A DNA stretch of 44,530 nucleotides from an uncultured bacterium (GTDB lineage Bacteria; Bacteroidota; Bacteroidia; Chitinophagales; Chitinophagaceae). Below, piece after piece: positions 16,480 through 24,773 of this stretch. The stretch's first letter is position 1. Each line of letters starts with the position of its first letter. Below the pieces are notes generated by a model. That model was not told the origin of the DNA. It saw only the letters and a program-made list of their open reading frames with translations, and searched no databases. The stretch covers positions 1 to 44,530 of the forward strand of contig CAIXLY010000026.1 in the NCBI GenBank assembly GCA_903920455.1. The letters run 5' to 3'. The translations under genes and the position numbers were made by a program.

Positions 16480-17469
16480 TCATTTCACCTTACGCAATTC
16501 CTTTAGTAACTGCTCCTCCGAAGGGAGATAGAGTTGATACTTGCTGGCAATGATGGTTTGGTTATCATCCGGTAAAGTGATTTTCACCACGGCATCATTT
16601 TTATCCGCACATAGCAGAATGCCGATTGTTGGATTTTCATGATCCTTCTTTTCAAAACGGTCATGGTAATTAACATACATCTGAAGTTGTCCGATATCCT
16701 GATGGGTGATTTTATCCGTTTTGATCTCAACAATCACAAAACATTGCAACAGCCTGTTATACAATACAAGGTCAATAAAGAAATCATCACCAGCCAAGTG
16801 AATCCTTTTTTGTCTAGCCATAAAAGCAAAACCATTTCCCAGTTCAAGCAAAAATTCCTGTAAGTGGGTGATGATCTTTGTTTCAAGGTCTTTTTCATAA
16901 TAATTGGACTCTTGCTTTAACCCGAGAAATTGCAAAACCATGGGGTCTTTAATGATATCTTGGGCATCAGCAGGTTCCTTTTCTGATCTGGCAATGGAGA
17001 GAACTGCTTCAGGATGATTGCTCATAAGCAGTCGCTCGTAGAGATGACTATTGATCTGTCTTTCTAATTGTCGGGAACTCCATGCATTTTTTACAGCTTC
17101 AGCTTCGTAGAATTCTCTTTTCATTTGATTTTCAGTACTTAATCGTAGTTTGTAGTGCGTCCAAGTGAATTGCGTCCGCAGTGCGGACGCAATTGGATAT
17201 AACTTATGAAACTGTCCATACCTTTCCAGTTGCCTTCTACTAAAAGACTCACCATATAACGCGGAAAGCTCTACTGATAAGTGTTTTAATAAATAGATTC
17301 CGTACTCCGCTCACTCACTCCCCATCTGCGCCTCCTCATAGATCTTTCGCCCCAACTCCCAATACATCCGAACCCGAATATGATCAACTGACCTTATTGC
17401 ACGTTCACGCGAGTTCTCTATAATTTCTTTTACTTCCTCTAAAAAACCATTTCTCAATTTCATATTCAT
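16480..17469 (-). pseudogene. DUF1016 (YhcG-type) PD-(D/E)XK nuclease, interrupted by one in-frame stop
   Basis: The reverse frame from ATG 17469 or 17463 (MKLRNGFLEEVKEIIENSRE) to TAA 16480 is a full-length DUF1016 protein of about 329 codons, broken only by TGA at 17313-17311. Around the stop the peptide reads KIYEEAQMGSE-stop-AEYGIYLLKHLS; family members have GxERAEYG there, so an Arg CGA-to-TGA transition explains it. After the stop the frame is intact: SFSRRQLERYGQFHKLYP, TQFTWTHYKLRLS, KREFYEAEAVKNAWSSRQLE and the nuclease core FFIDLVLYNRLLQCFVIVEI then KTDK (D...ExK). Family members are PD-(D/E)XK nucleases of uncertain role, often with mobile DNA. An internal ATG (17124) could give the C-terminal 214 residues alone. 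Confidence 0.85.
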
Positions 17470-17692
17470 ACAGCAATAAAAATCCACAAATGTTAGAGCT
17501 GTAAAAAGGTAAAAACACTTAATAAAAAAAGAGATTTTCTCTTCGCTGGAAGAGGCAATCTTCATGTCATTAAAGAATGTTTAGGTGTTTAGGACCCAAC
17601 AACTAAACAGTTATTCCTAGTCTCTTTAGTGTATGTCGTCCGTCTCTTTTTTCTGTGACCCCTCTTTTTTCTTTCATCCCTCCACCACTACC

Positions 17693-17720
17693 CTGTCATC
17701 CCGAGCGAAGCGAGGGATCT
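17693..17720 (+). repeat. Extragenic repeat copy 3
   Basis: CTGTCATCCCGAGCGAAGCG then AGGGATCT. It forms an inverted pair with copy 4, with 44 bases between. Confidence 0.85.
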
Positions 17721-17764
17721 ATGCTATCAAGAGTCTTACGTTAATTTATAATGAAACGATGAGT

Positions 17765-17796
17765 GCGCAGATTCCTCGCTGCGCTCGGAATGACAG
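17765..17796 (-). repeat. Extragenic repeat copy 4 (reverse orientation)
   Basis: GCGCAGATTCCTCGCTGCGC then TCGGAATGACAG, the reverse complement of the repeat, near-identical to copy 1. Confidence 0.85.
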
Positions 17797-17838
17797 TTTG
17801 GGTGAGGGACGGTGCGCTACGGCAATGCTAAAAATAAA

Positions 17839-17865
17839 AAATGCCCCTAATGGGGCATTTGATTT
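17839..17865. terminator. Terminator next to the tRNA-Ser 3'-end duplicate
   Basis: A 9-bp stem AAATGCCCC/GGGGCATTT with a TAAT loop and A/T runs on both sides. On the reverse strand it stands 10 bases after the CAGTCTCCGC sequence that matches the tRNA-Ser end, the spacing expected of a tRNA gene's own terminator. Confidence 0.8.
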
Positions 17866-17870
17866 TTAAT

Positions 17871-17887
17871 GCGGAGACTGAGGGATT
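17871..17887 (-). repeat. Left att-like site (tRNA-Ser 3'-end fragment)
   Basis: 17 bases identical to the end of the tRNA-Ser gene at 28332-28348, in the same orientation. The similarity stops sharply after 17887. Confidence 0.7.
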
Positions 17888-18013
17888 GTCCTCGCTTCGC
17901 TCGGACATCGGGTGGGAACCTGCAATCTTCAATTAAAACCAATGCGGCTTCGCCGCAGTATTTTTTGTTTTCCCCGACCTCCATAAAGCAAGCTTCAGTC
18001 GGCGGGAAAACAA

Positions 18014-18039
18014 AAAACCCACGAAAATTCGTGGGTTTT
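18014..18039. terminator. Terminator in the second att-like module
   Basis: A near-perfect stem AAAACCCACGAA/TTCGTGGGTTTT with T/A-rich sides. It stands 10 bases from the GCGGAGACTG copy at 18050, repeating the terminator-att spacing seen at 17839-17871. Confidence 0.75.
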
Positions 18040-18048
18040 AATTTCGAT

Positions 18049-18123
18049 TGCGGAGACTGTTTGGGAAGAAGCGGAATAGAAAAGTAACAATAAGGCAATA
18101 GCAAAAAACATTTTACTGTACAT
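18049..18123 (-). pseudogene. Orphan signal-peptide start joined to an att-like core
   Basis: ATG at 18123 (reverse) opens MYSKMFFAIALLLLFYSASS then QTVSA, a good secretion signal. The frame at once enters the CAGTCTCCGCA sequence (18059-18049) and the terminator, and closes soon after (about 17999). So a gene for a secreted protein has been cut right after its signal peptide at the same 11-base sequence found at the left att site. Confidence 0.55.
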
Positions 18124-18468
18124 GGGTGTAGGTTTTAGGTTAACAACGGAGGCCTAGCGAAAGTAATGGGATGAAATAAAAAGAATTGTTAAGTAGTCCT
18201 ACGCGAATGTTAAAGTGATGTTAGTTAGGATTTTGTTACCACAACCTATTTGAGGTTAAAATCAGTGAACAGAAAAAGGATAATTTGCGTGAATTTACTG
18301 AGACGACTTTGATAATGATATAGCTGGATTGAAAAAATTCAATACAGTACAAACTTAAAGTGGGGATAGTAGATAGTAACGCTCTTCCAGATTTAATTAA
18401 TGAACAAAGAACGTGCTGAGATAGCAAACGTTTTCCAATAACAAACAAAGGAATTACTATAAGCTCAA

Positions 18469-18490
18469 TGGAATATTCCGGAATATTCCA
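18469..18490. repeat. 22-bp perfect palindrome (left copy, P1)
   Basis: TGGAATATTCC followed by GGAATATTCCA: perfect dyad, no spacer. It is conserved at 26763-26786, where it extends to 24 bp. Confidence 0.9.
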
Positions 18491-18504
18491 GAATATAATG
18501 GGCG

Positions 18505-18542
18505 GTTTTTGCTGGATTATTCCGGAATAATCCAGCAAAAAC
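18505..18542. repeat. 38-bp perfect palindrome (left copy, P2)
   Basis: Arms GTTTTTGCTGGATTATTCC and GGAATAATCCAGCAAAAAC are exact reverse complements with no spacer. The counterpart at 26809-26828 keeps a 20-bp perfect core with one mismatch beyond it. P1 and P2 share the centre TATTCCGGAATA. Confidence 0.9.
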
Positions 18543-18801
18543 TAAAGGGCTTTTTATATCCCCTTAAGAGCGCCTATAGCAAATTCCTATAAAACCTTAT
18601 GAATACCCTAGGTCTACCCTTTTCATATCATTGGTCAACTTCAATGCAACCGACACACTTCCAGCGGATCTATGTGAACCTCTTATATTGCATTTAGCAA
18701 TTACTCTATATCAATTATTTTATTAAGAATAATACATTATTAAATTTCTATGAAAGACATACATTTGGTGCCATAATTGCTGAAGCTTAAATTCCTTTAG
18801 G

Positions 18802-19533
18802 ATGATAATCCGCATTCTTATTGTTCAACAAATAATTAATCTCTTGGAGAGATTCTTTTTTTACCCTAAGCTAAAAAACTATTATAAGTCGTTGAAGCTA
18901 ACTGACCCATTTACGATTATTGATGTAGGAGCAAACAAGGGTCAATCTATTGATTTCTTTCTAAACCTTTATCCATTAGCTATTATTTATGCATTTGAGC
19001 CAAATAGAAAACTGTTTTTGAAATTAGTTGAGAAATATAAACCTTATCAGCAAATAAAATTGTACAATTTGGGGATAAGCAATGTTAATGGAAGCTTAAG
19101 GTTTTATCAAAATATATTAGATGAGACTTCTTCATTTGAACTGCCAAGTAAAAATTCAACTTGCCTAAAAAAGAAAGCATCTATTCTTGGTGTTGGGCCT
19201 AATGAAATTATTGCTACTGAATACGATGTAGATGTGAGCACTTTATCCCATTTCTGTTCATCTCATGAAATTAGAGATGTCTCAATTTTAAAAATTGATG
19301 TCGAGGGACATGAATTCCAATGCCTTGAGGGGCTACTTCCCAGCTCTGATGTTAATATTGGCATAATTCAATTAGAGAAACACAATGACGATATGTATGA
19401 AAGCAATTCTTTGTCAAACGGCACCCCATCTATCATCTCTGTTTTAGATATGGAACTCGCTAAAACAATATCTCATCCGTTTGCCAACTTTGATGAGCTT
19501 ATTTATACAAAGAAAATTTCTACAACTAAATAG
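18802..19533 (+). CDS. FkbM family methyltransferase
   Basis: 243 residues. FkbM-type Rossmann motifs: FTIIDVGANKGQSIDFFL (about 37-54, SAM loop), IIYAFEPNRKLFLKL and the family hallmark ILKIDVEGHEFQCLEGL (about 168-184). These enzymes usually O-methylate sugars of glycans, O-antigens or natural products. No glycosyltransferases are nearby, so the substrate is open. It is the first cargo gene of the element; the following CotH gene starts 44 bp later in the same direction and may share its transcript. Strongly AT-rich. Confidence 0.85.
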   Translation: MIIRILIVQQIINLLERFFFYPKLKNYYKSLKLTDPFTIIDVGANKGQSIDFFLNLYPLAIIYAFEPNRKLFLKLVEKYKPYQQIKLYNLGISNVNGSLRFYQNILDETSSFELPSKNSTCLKKKASILGVGPNEIIATEYDVDVSTLSHFCSSHEIRDVSILKIDVEGHEFQCLEGLLPSSDVNIGIIQLEKHNDDMYESNSLSNGTPSIISVLDMELAKTISHPFANFDELIYTKKISTTK

Positions 19534-19577
19534 TCCACTTTCTTTGACGACATGAATTGGTATACGACATGGCACAT

Positions 19578-21269
19578 ATGGAAAATATAATTTTCAAAAG
19601 GTGGTTTCTGTTAATCTCATTTTTTCTGATTACTATTTCCATTAGCGCAACAATCATATCTCCTCTTTCGAAATCAGATAATATTAGTGGTAGTGACTAC
19701 TTCATGTTCAGTGAGGATAGTTCATTCTTGCCGATAATAATGATTAATACCTTTAATCAAGAGATTATTCAGGATAGTAAGATTCATGCAGTCATGTCTA
19801 TTAAATATCAAGGTGATGGTAAGTTCACTCACTTAACGGATAGTTCCAATATTTATTATGGCGATATTGGTATTGATGTCAGAGGAGCTAGTTCAGCCTG
19901 GTATCCACAAACACCATTTAATATTGAAACGAGAACTTCATCCGGACTGAGCAATAATGTTTCATTATTTGGGATGCCTGCTGAAAATGATTGGGTGCTT
20001 ATCTCGAATTATAATGATCGGTCTTTACTCCGAAACACACTTGCTGGGAGATTATTCTCTAGTATGGGAAACTATGCATCACGCTCGAAGCTATGTGTTG
20101 TATACCTTGATAGTGTTTACCAAGGCATCTATGTATTTTGCGAAAAATTAAAACGAGATAAAGATCGAATTGATATTGCGCATCTCTACACGTTTGAAAA
20201 TACTGGAGATGACTTAACCGGTGGATATATTTTACAGCAAAATCTTTGGTACGGTAAAGATGGATTTGTGTCCAATTATTCTCCAATCGATCATCCTGGA
20301 TACGAAGTACATTATTTGTACGAATATCCAAAAACAGATTCTATAACACTTGCTCAGAAGAGATATATAGCTCAATATGTTGACACCTTAGAGAAAGTTT
20401 TATATAGTCCAACGTTTAAAAATTCTCAGAGTGGGTATCGAAAATACCTCGATACAAAATCGTTTATTGATTATTTTATTGTCAATGAAGTGGCAAGAAA
20501 TATTGATGGCTTTAAGAAAAGTATTTTTTTTAGTAAAGACAAAAATTCTAATGGCGGGAAATTGAAAGCAGGTCCTGTTTGGGATTTTGATTGGGCTTGG
20601 AAAAATATTGATGATTGTTTTTTATTAGCCAATACCAGTGGTAGCGGTTGGGCCCATCATATTAATGATTGCCAACCTGATAATAATTCCAATGGGTATT
20701 ATATACGATTATTGCAAGACACATCTTTTGCAAATGAATTGAGGTGTACTTACGAGGCATATCGTAAAACAGTATTAGATACGGCTTTTATTTTTCAGTA
20801 TATTGATAGTGTAGAACAGCAAGTACGATTCGATCAGGAATCTCATTTTCAAAAATGGCAAACTCTTGGAGTTTCAGGGCCTGCGCCAGAGATTAATACC
20901 ATACCTGGAACATACGGCGGAGAACTGGATTATTTGAAAGATTGGATTACTAAACGGTTGGCTTGGCTCGATAAGAATATCCCAGGGAAGTGCAATGGCG
21001 GTGGTAGTAGTGGGGGCTCAGGAACAAAATATTTCAGTTTTTATCCCAATCCATCCCATAGCGGTATTATTCATTTTGATGGGAGCTTAAATGGCATGGG
21101 GCCCTTCCAATTAAGCATCTTTGATGTTTCGGGCAGGGTAGTTAAAAAAATGGCACTCGCAACCGGGCGTTCAACATTTGACATAACCCTTACTTCTCGT
21201 GGGGTATATTATTTCACAGTTGTTGATTCTGGAGAAGTAGTTCAATACGGAAGGATATTAGTCCTGTAA
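19578..21269 (+). CDS. CotH-family secreted kinase with T9SS sorting domain (CotH-1)
   Basis: 563 residues from ATG 19578 (MENIIFKRWFLLISFF), the start that gives the best signal peptide; ATG 19569 is also possible. CotH domain (about 45-440): GDIGIDVRGASSAWYPQTPF, FGMPAENDWVLISNYNDRSL, YQGIYVFCEKLKRDKDRI and the conserved acidic motif LKAGPVWDFDWAW. Bacillus CotH is an atypical protein kinase for spore-coat proteins (established). After a glycine-serine linker, FSFYPNPSHSGIIHFDG ... LSIFDVSGRVVKKM ... RGVYYFTV is a T9SS type A sorting domain, so the protein should be secreted and PorU-processed. A paralogue follows 361 bp downstream. Confidence 0.85.
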   Translation: MENIIFKRWFLLISFFLITISISATIISPLSKSDNISGSDYFMFSEDSSFLPIIMINTFNQEIIQDSKIHAVMSIKYQGDGKFTHLTDSSNIYYGDIGIDVRGASSAWYPQTPFNIETRTSSGLSNNVSLFGMPAENDWVLISNYNDRSLLRNTLAGRLFSSMGNYASRSKLCVVYLDSVYQGIYVFCEKLKRDKDRIDIAHLYTFENTGDDLTGGYILQQNLWYGKDGFVSNYSPIDHPGYEVHYLYEYPKTDSITLAQKRYIAQYVDTLEKVLYSPTFKNSQSGYRKYLDTKSFIDYFIVNEVARNIDGFKKSIFFSKDKNSNGGKLKAGPVWDFDWAWKNIDDCFLLANTSGSGWAHHINDCQPDNNSNGYYIRLLQDTSFANELRCTYEAYRKTVLDTAFIFQYIDSVEQQVRFDQESHFQKWQTLGVSGPAPEINTIPGTYGGELDYLKDWITKRLAWLDKNIPGKCNGGGSSGGSGTKYFSFYPNPSHSGIIHFDGSLNGMGPFQLSIFDVSGRVVKKMALATGRSTFDITLTSRGVYYFTVVDSGEVVQYGRILVL

Positions 21270-21630
21270 TGGCTTTTTCATTTTGACTAAATGCATTAGA
21301 ATATCTACCATTTTTTATGTGTTGCTAATTGATGAGCGTTGATTGTTAGTTATAAGTAACTGTTAATTAATGATGTATAAGTGAAAGTCAGGCTTCAAAC
21401 AGGTCAACTTGGCTGCTAAACATAAAACTAGCTTCAATTGCTGATTTCCTAAAAATAATAGGGATTTTATTATATAAATTGATTGTATAATTTTTATTTC
21501 AGGCCAAAATCTGTAATTTTTCAAAACGCGTTGGACGCCAATTATGCTAAAACTCAAAACAAAAAAGACTTTCAAAAAACTTATTTTTATAACATCATAA
21601 CGCTAGTGAAACTCATTATGAAATAAACTT
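21270..21630. other. Gap between the two CotH genes
   Basis: No gene seen on either strand; very AT-rich. No convincing terminator or promoter box was found, so I cannot say whether the two CotH genes are co-transcribed. Confidence 0.5.
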
Positions 21631-23670
21631 ATGTCTTTAAAAATATTATTAAATTTTGTTTTTATTATCTGCACTGTAACAGCTAAAGCGCAGGTATTTA
21701 CGGATAGTAACCTCCCCATTGTTATTATTACTACAGACAAAGATCCAAATACAGGACTACCGAGTATAATACCTGATGAATCCAAAGTGCTGGGGTCAAT
21801 GAAAATCATATACAGGCCCGATGGTTCACGCAACTATATTTCAGATCAAAATAATCCAACTTATCTAAATTATAATGGAAAAATAGAGATAGAAGTAAGA
21901 GGTTCAACTTCTCAATTTTTAGAAAAGAAACCTTATGGATTAACAACACTTACTGAAGATAATAGAACCAACAACAATGTCAGTATTTTAGGAATGCCAG
22001 AGGAAAATGATTGGATATTAAATTCACTAGCCTTTGATCCATCCTTATTAAGAGATTACCTCTCTTATTATCTTTCAAGAAGTATTGGCAATTATGCATC
22101 CCGAGGGAAATATTGTGAAGTAATAGTAAATGGAGATTATAGAGGTCTGTATATTTTCATAGAAAAAATAAAAATTGACAAGGAACGTGTCAATATAGAA
22201 AAAATGGATCAAGCTGATAATAGTGGATTAAAGGTTACTGGAGGATATATTGTTAAAGCAGATAAAACAAATGGAGATCCAGTAGCATGGGAAATGGAAA
22301 ATAACAATGGAGGATACGTACAATACATTCATGATAATCCAAAATCAGAATTAATCAATTCTATACAAAGCACTTACATCCAATCAATATTTAATCGACT
22401 CAAAGATGATATGATAAATCGAAATGAATCCATAAAAGATGGCTACCCATCTGAAATAGATATACCAAGTTTTATCGACTACATGATAATTAATGAATTA
22501 TCATCTAATGTTGATGCATATCAATTCAGTACGTATTTCCATAAAGATAGAGGGGGGAAATTAAAAGCAGGGCCAATATGGGATTGCAATTTGACATATG
22601 GCAATGACTTATACTTTTGGGGATATGATAGAAGCTTCGTTGATGTATGGCAATTTGACAATGGAGATAATACAGGATCGCGATTTTGGAATGACCTCTA
22701 TAAAAATCAAACTTATAAATGCCATCTTGCAAAACGATGGAAACAAGTAAGCCAATTCAATAATCCATTGAATTATAACTCAATATCTAAAAAAATCGAC
22801 TCCATTTTTTTAGATATTAATGAAGCGGCAATAAGAGAACAAAATAAGTGGTATTCAGTTGGCAATCTTCAATCAAACGTAAATGATATAAAAATATGGC
22901 TTCAAAAAAGAATTGAATGGATGAACGCGACAATAGGAAACGATGATGGCTGTCCAACACCTATAGCCCCACCTCTAGTTATTTCCAAAATCCATTATAA
23001 CCCTTTAGAAAACAATGGGTACACCAGTAATAATCTTGAATTCACTGAAATCACTAACAATAGTAATCTAAAAGTAGATATGTCAGGGCTCTATTTCAGT
23101 GAACCAGGCTTCACCTTTCAATTTCCGATTAATTCTACAATAGACCCACTTCAAAAAATATATTTATGTAGCGATAGTATAGCGTTTAAAAATATTTACG
23201 GTATTGCTCCTTTGGGGCAATTTGGAAGAAATTTGTCAAATAAATCTCAGAAATTAGTCCTTTCAGACGCATGGGGGAATACCATAGATGAGGTAGAATA
23301 TAAAGATGAAACTCCTTGGCCTGTTGAAGCAGATGGCAAAGGGTTTTTCCTAGAATTAATCAATCTCTCCTTTGACAATAGTCTGGCCTCAAGCTGGATT
23401 GCAAAAGACTCTGCCTTTCAACAAAATAAAATTGAAACAACCATTTCAATATTTCCAAATCCATTTATACATCAGATAATTATAAAAAACGGAAATGATT
23501 ACCCACTACATCTTCGCATATTTAATGCAACAGGGCAACTAATCGAAATAATAAACAATTTATCACAAGGGCAAGAAATTCAAATTGGCAGTAGGTATAG
23601 ATCAGGAATCTACTTTATAGAGGCTACAGGAAATGGAGAAAAGGTAATTAGAAAAATCATCAAATCATAA
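21631..23670 (+). CDS. CotH-family kinase with lamin-tail domain and T9SS sorting domain (CotH-2)
   Basis: 679 residues. Signal peptide LLNFVFIICTVTAKAQ. CotH domain (about 20-445): GKIEIEVRGSTSQFLEKKPY, GMPEENDWILNSLAFDPSLL, YRGLYIFIEKIKIDKERV and LKAGPIWDCNLTYG. In CotH-1 the last motif reads WDFDWAW; here the second acidic residue of WDxD is replaced (WDCN), so activity may differ. Residues ~448-595 form a lamin-tail domain (VISKIHYNPLENNG, LEFTEITNNS, GFFLELIN), common in Bacteroidota surface proteins. The end ISIFPNPFIHQIII ... LRIFNATGQLIEI ... SGIYFIEA is a T9SS type A sorting domain. Strongly AT-rich. Confidence 0.85.
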   Translation: MSLKILLNFVFIICTVTAKAQVFTDSNLPIVIITTDKDPNTGLPSIIPDESKVLGSMKIIYRPDGSRNYISDQNNPTYLNYNGKIEIEVRGSTSQFLEKKPYGLTTLTEDNRTNNNVSILGMPEENDWILNSLAFDPSLLRDYLSYYLSRSIGNYASRGKYCEVIVNGDYRGLYIFIEKIKIDKERVNIEKMDQADNSGLKVTGGYIVKADKTNGDPVAWEMENNNGGYVQYIHDNPKSELINSIQSTYIQSIFNRLKDDMINRNESIKDGYPSEIDIPSFIDYMIINELSSNVDAYQFSTYFHKDRGGKLKAGPIWDCNLTYGNDLYFWGYDRSFVDVWQFDNGDNTGSRFWNDLYKNQTYKCHLAKRWKQVSQFNNPLNYNSISKKIDSIFLDINEAAIREQNKWYSVGNLQSNVNDIKIWLQKRIEWMNATIGNDDGCPTPIAPPLVISKIHYNPLENNGYTSNNLEFTEITNNSNLKVDMSGLYFSEPGFTFQFPINSTIDPLQKIYLCSDSIAFKNIYGIAPLGQFGRNLSNKSQKLVLSDAWGNTIDEVEYKDETPWPVEADGKGFFLELINLSFDNSLASSWIAKDSAFQQNKIETTISIFPNPFIHQIIIKNGNDYPLHLRIFNATGQLIEIINNLSQGQEIQIGSRYRSGIYFIEATGNGEKVIRKIIKS

Positions 23671-24013
23671 GCATTCAGGTGCGCTCAGCCTATATAGTGA
23701 AAAAATAAATTACTATTATATAAATCGATATTCTCCCAAACGATAGATAAACTATCTACTTACTTTTGTTCTGAGGAAAAAAGACGCCTTATTTTGCAGC
23801 GAACTTCTTTAATAAAGTTCTCTGTAGATAGATTTGAGTAGTGTTTCATGTCATTATTGAGTTAATTATTAATGATAATGCTCTCTACGATTTTAGTATA
23901 GATTTTATCCACTGTATGCTGACGATTTACAGATGGCCTTGCTGATTTAATATCATTCGCGGTTTATTGATTTTGAGAATGATAAGCTTAAGCATTATTT
24001 ATATATTTGCTAT
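23671..24013. other. Gap between CotH-2 and the VTC operon
   Basis: No gene seen. It holds weak hairpins (GATAG/CTATC near 23745; GAACTT/AAGTTC near 23800-23820). TATATTTG at 24002-24009 matches TAnnTTTG but is only 4 bases before the ATG at 24014, so either the transcript is nearly leaderless or the box is fortuitous. Confidence 0.4.
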
Positions 24014-24772
24014 ATGACATTAAGTGTGCCATTAACTTCTGATTACATCTGTGAGGGATTTTCTCGTGTGCTTTTTTCTGAGCTGCCTAGTGAATTATTG
24101 CTGTCTAACCGCAAAGATCTGAAGTATATAATTGATAACGATTCATTTTTACTGATATTTGAAAAGTTAAAGAGCGAGTATGATATACTTGTTAACGACG
24201 GAAATAGTCTGTTTGAATATAAGACCCAATATTACGATACAGCTGATTTCCGGTTTTATGCCGATCACCAAAGGGGTAAACTACCCAGGCAAAAAATCAG
24301 AACAAGAACCTATCAGGATGGCAAAAGTTTTCTGGAGATAAAGAGTAAAGATAACAAGGGCTTTACGCGCAAGATCAGAAATGAAATTGATATTTCAACT
24401 TTTGTAATTGATGACTATGATACCTTCATTTATAATTCAATCGGATTTAAAGTTTTGCCACTATTAAAAACATTAACAGTCAACTATAAACGAGTTAGTC
24501 TCTATGATAAAGACAGGACAGAAAAAATAACCTTTGATTTTTTTTATAATGCTGATCATCATGGACGGACTTATGAGAGAACTCAGATGGTTTTGGTAGA
24601 AAGTAAGGGACTAAACCATAAGCATTCTTTATTTAATTTACTCATGCATGATATGCGCATTGGTCCTGTTTCATTTAGCAAATATTGCTTCGGACTTAGC
24701 AATCTTGAATCTTGCTTAAAAATCAATAATTTTATGCCATTGCTTAAGACAGTTAAAAAAATATTTAATTAA
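24014..24772 (+). CDS. VTC-domain polyphosphate polymerase-like protein
   Basis: 252 residues, a cytoplasmic CYTH-like VTC domain as in yeast Vtc4, which builds polyphosphate from ATP. Tunnel-fold motifs: NRKDLKYIIDND (about 32-43), YKTQYYDTADFRFYADHQ, LPRQKIRTRTYQDGKSFLEI, KSKDNKGFTRKIRNEID, VLVESKG and SFSKYCFGLS. The basic RxKxRxR and KxR clusters that bind phosphate chains are kept. It is shorter than fungal Vtc4 because it lacks the SPX domain. DUF4956 follows after one base, and CotH genes lie upstream; this trio is a neighbourhood I recall from other bacteria. Substrate and product are not proven here. Confidence 0.8.
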   Translation: MTLSVPLTSDYICEGFSRVLFSELPSELLLSNRKDLKYIIDNDSFLLIFEKLKSEYDILVNDGNSLFEYKTQYYDTADFRFYADHQRGKLPRQKIRTRTYQDGKSFLEIKSKDNKGFTRKIRNEIDISTFVIDDYDTFIYNSIGFKVLPLLKTLTVNYKRVSLYDKDRTEKITFDFFYNADHHGRTYERTQMVLVESKGLNHKHSLFNLLMHDMRIGPVSFSKYCFGLSNLESCLKINNFMPLLKTVKKIFN

Positions 24773-24773
24773 T

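Larger units (their letters stand above)
18359..18651. repeat. Direct repeat, left copy, with integrase 3' remnant
   Basis: Similar over ~293 bases to 26654-26947 (offset about 8295). The right part (18597-18651) is the reverse-strand 3' end of an integrase gene like the one at 26893: TTATGAATAC ... TTTTCATATCATTGGTCAAC, after which similarity stops. The left part carries the two TTCCGGAA palindromes. Confidence 0.85.
18124..18801. other. Gene-free left arm of the element
   Basis: No intact gene. 18359-18651 is the left copy of the ~293-bp direct repeat (listed separately). The rest is AT-rich. A TACATTTG box at 18760-18767 matches TAnnTTTG and could drive the gene at 18802, but no good -33 element is seen. 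Confidence 0.55.

Noticed and set aside
17633-17869. 78-codon forward frame
   Set aside because: Built from two extragenic repeat copies and a terminator; its peptide (SSRAKRGI, IPRCARNDS) is a known-looking artefact of such repeats.
9700-18100. CRISPR array
   Set aside because: The repeats are few, widely and unevenly spaced, and in both orientations; no cas genes.
18236-18538. 100-codon reverse frame in the left repeat copy
   Set aside because: Its most distinctive part is a translation of the palindromes, and the rest resembles no protein.
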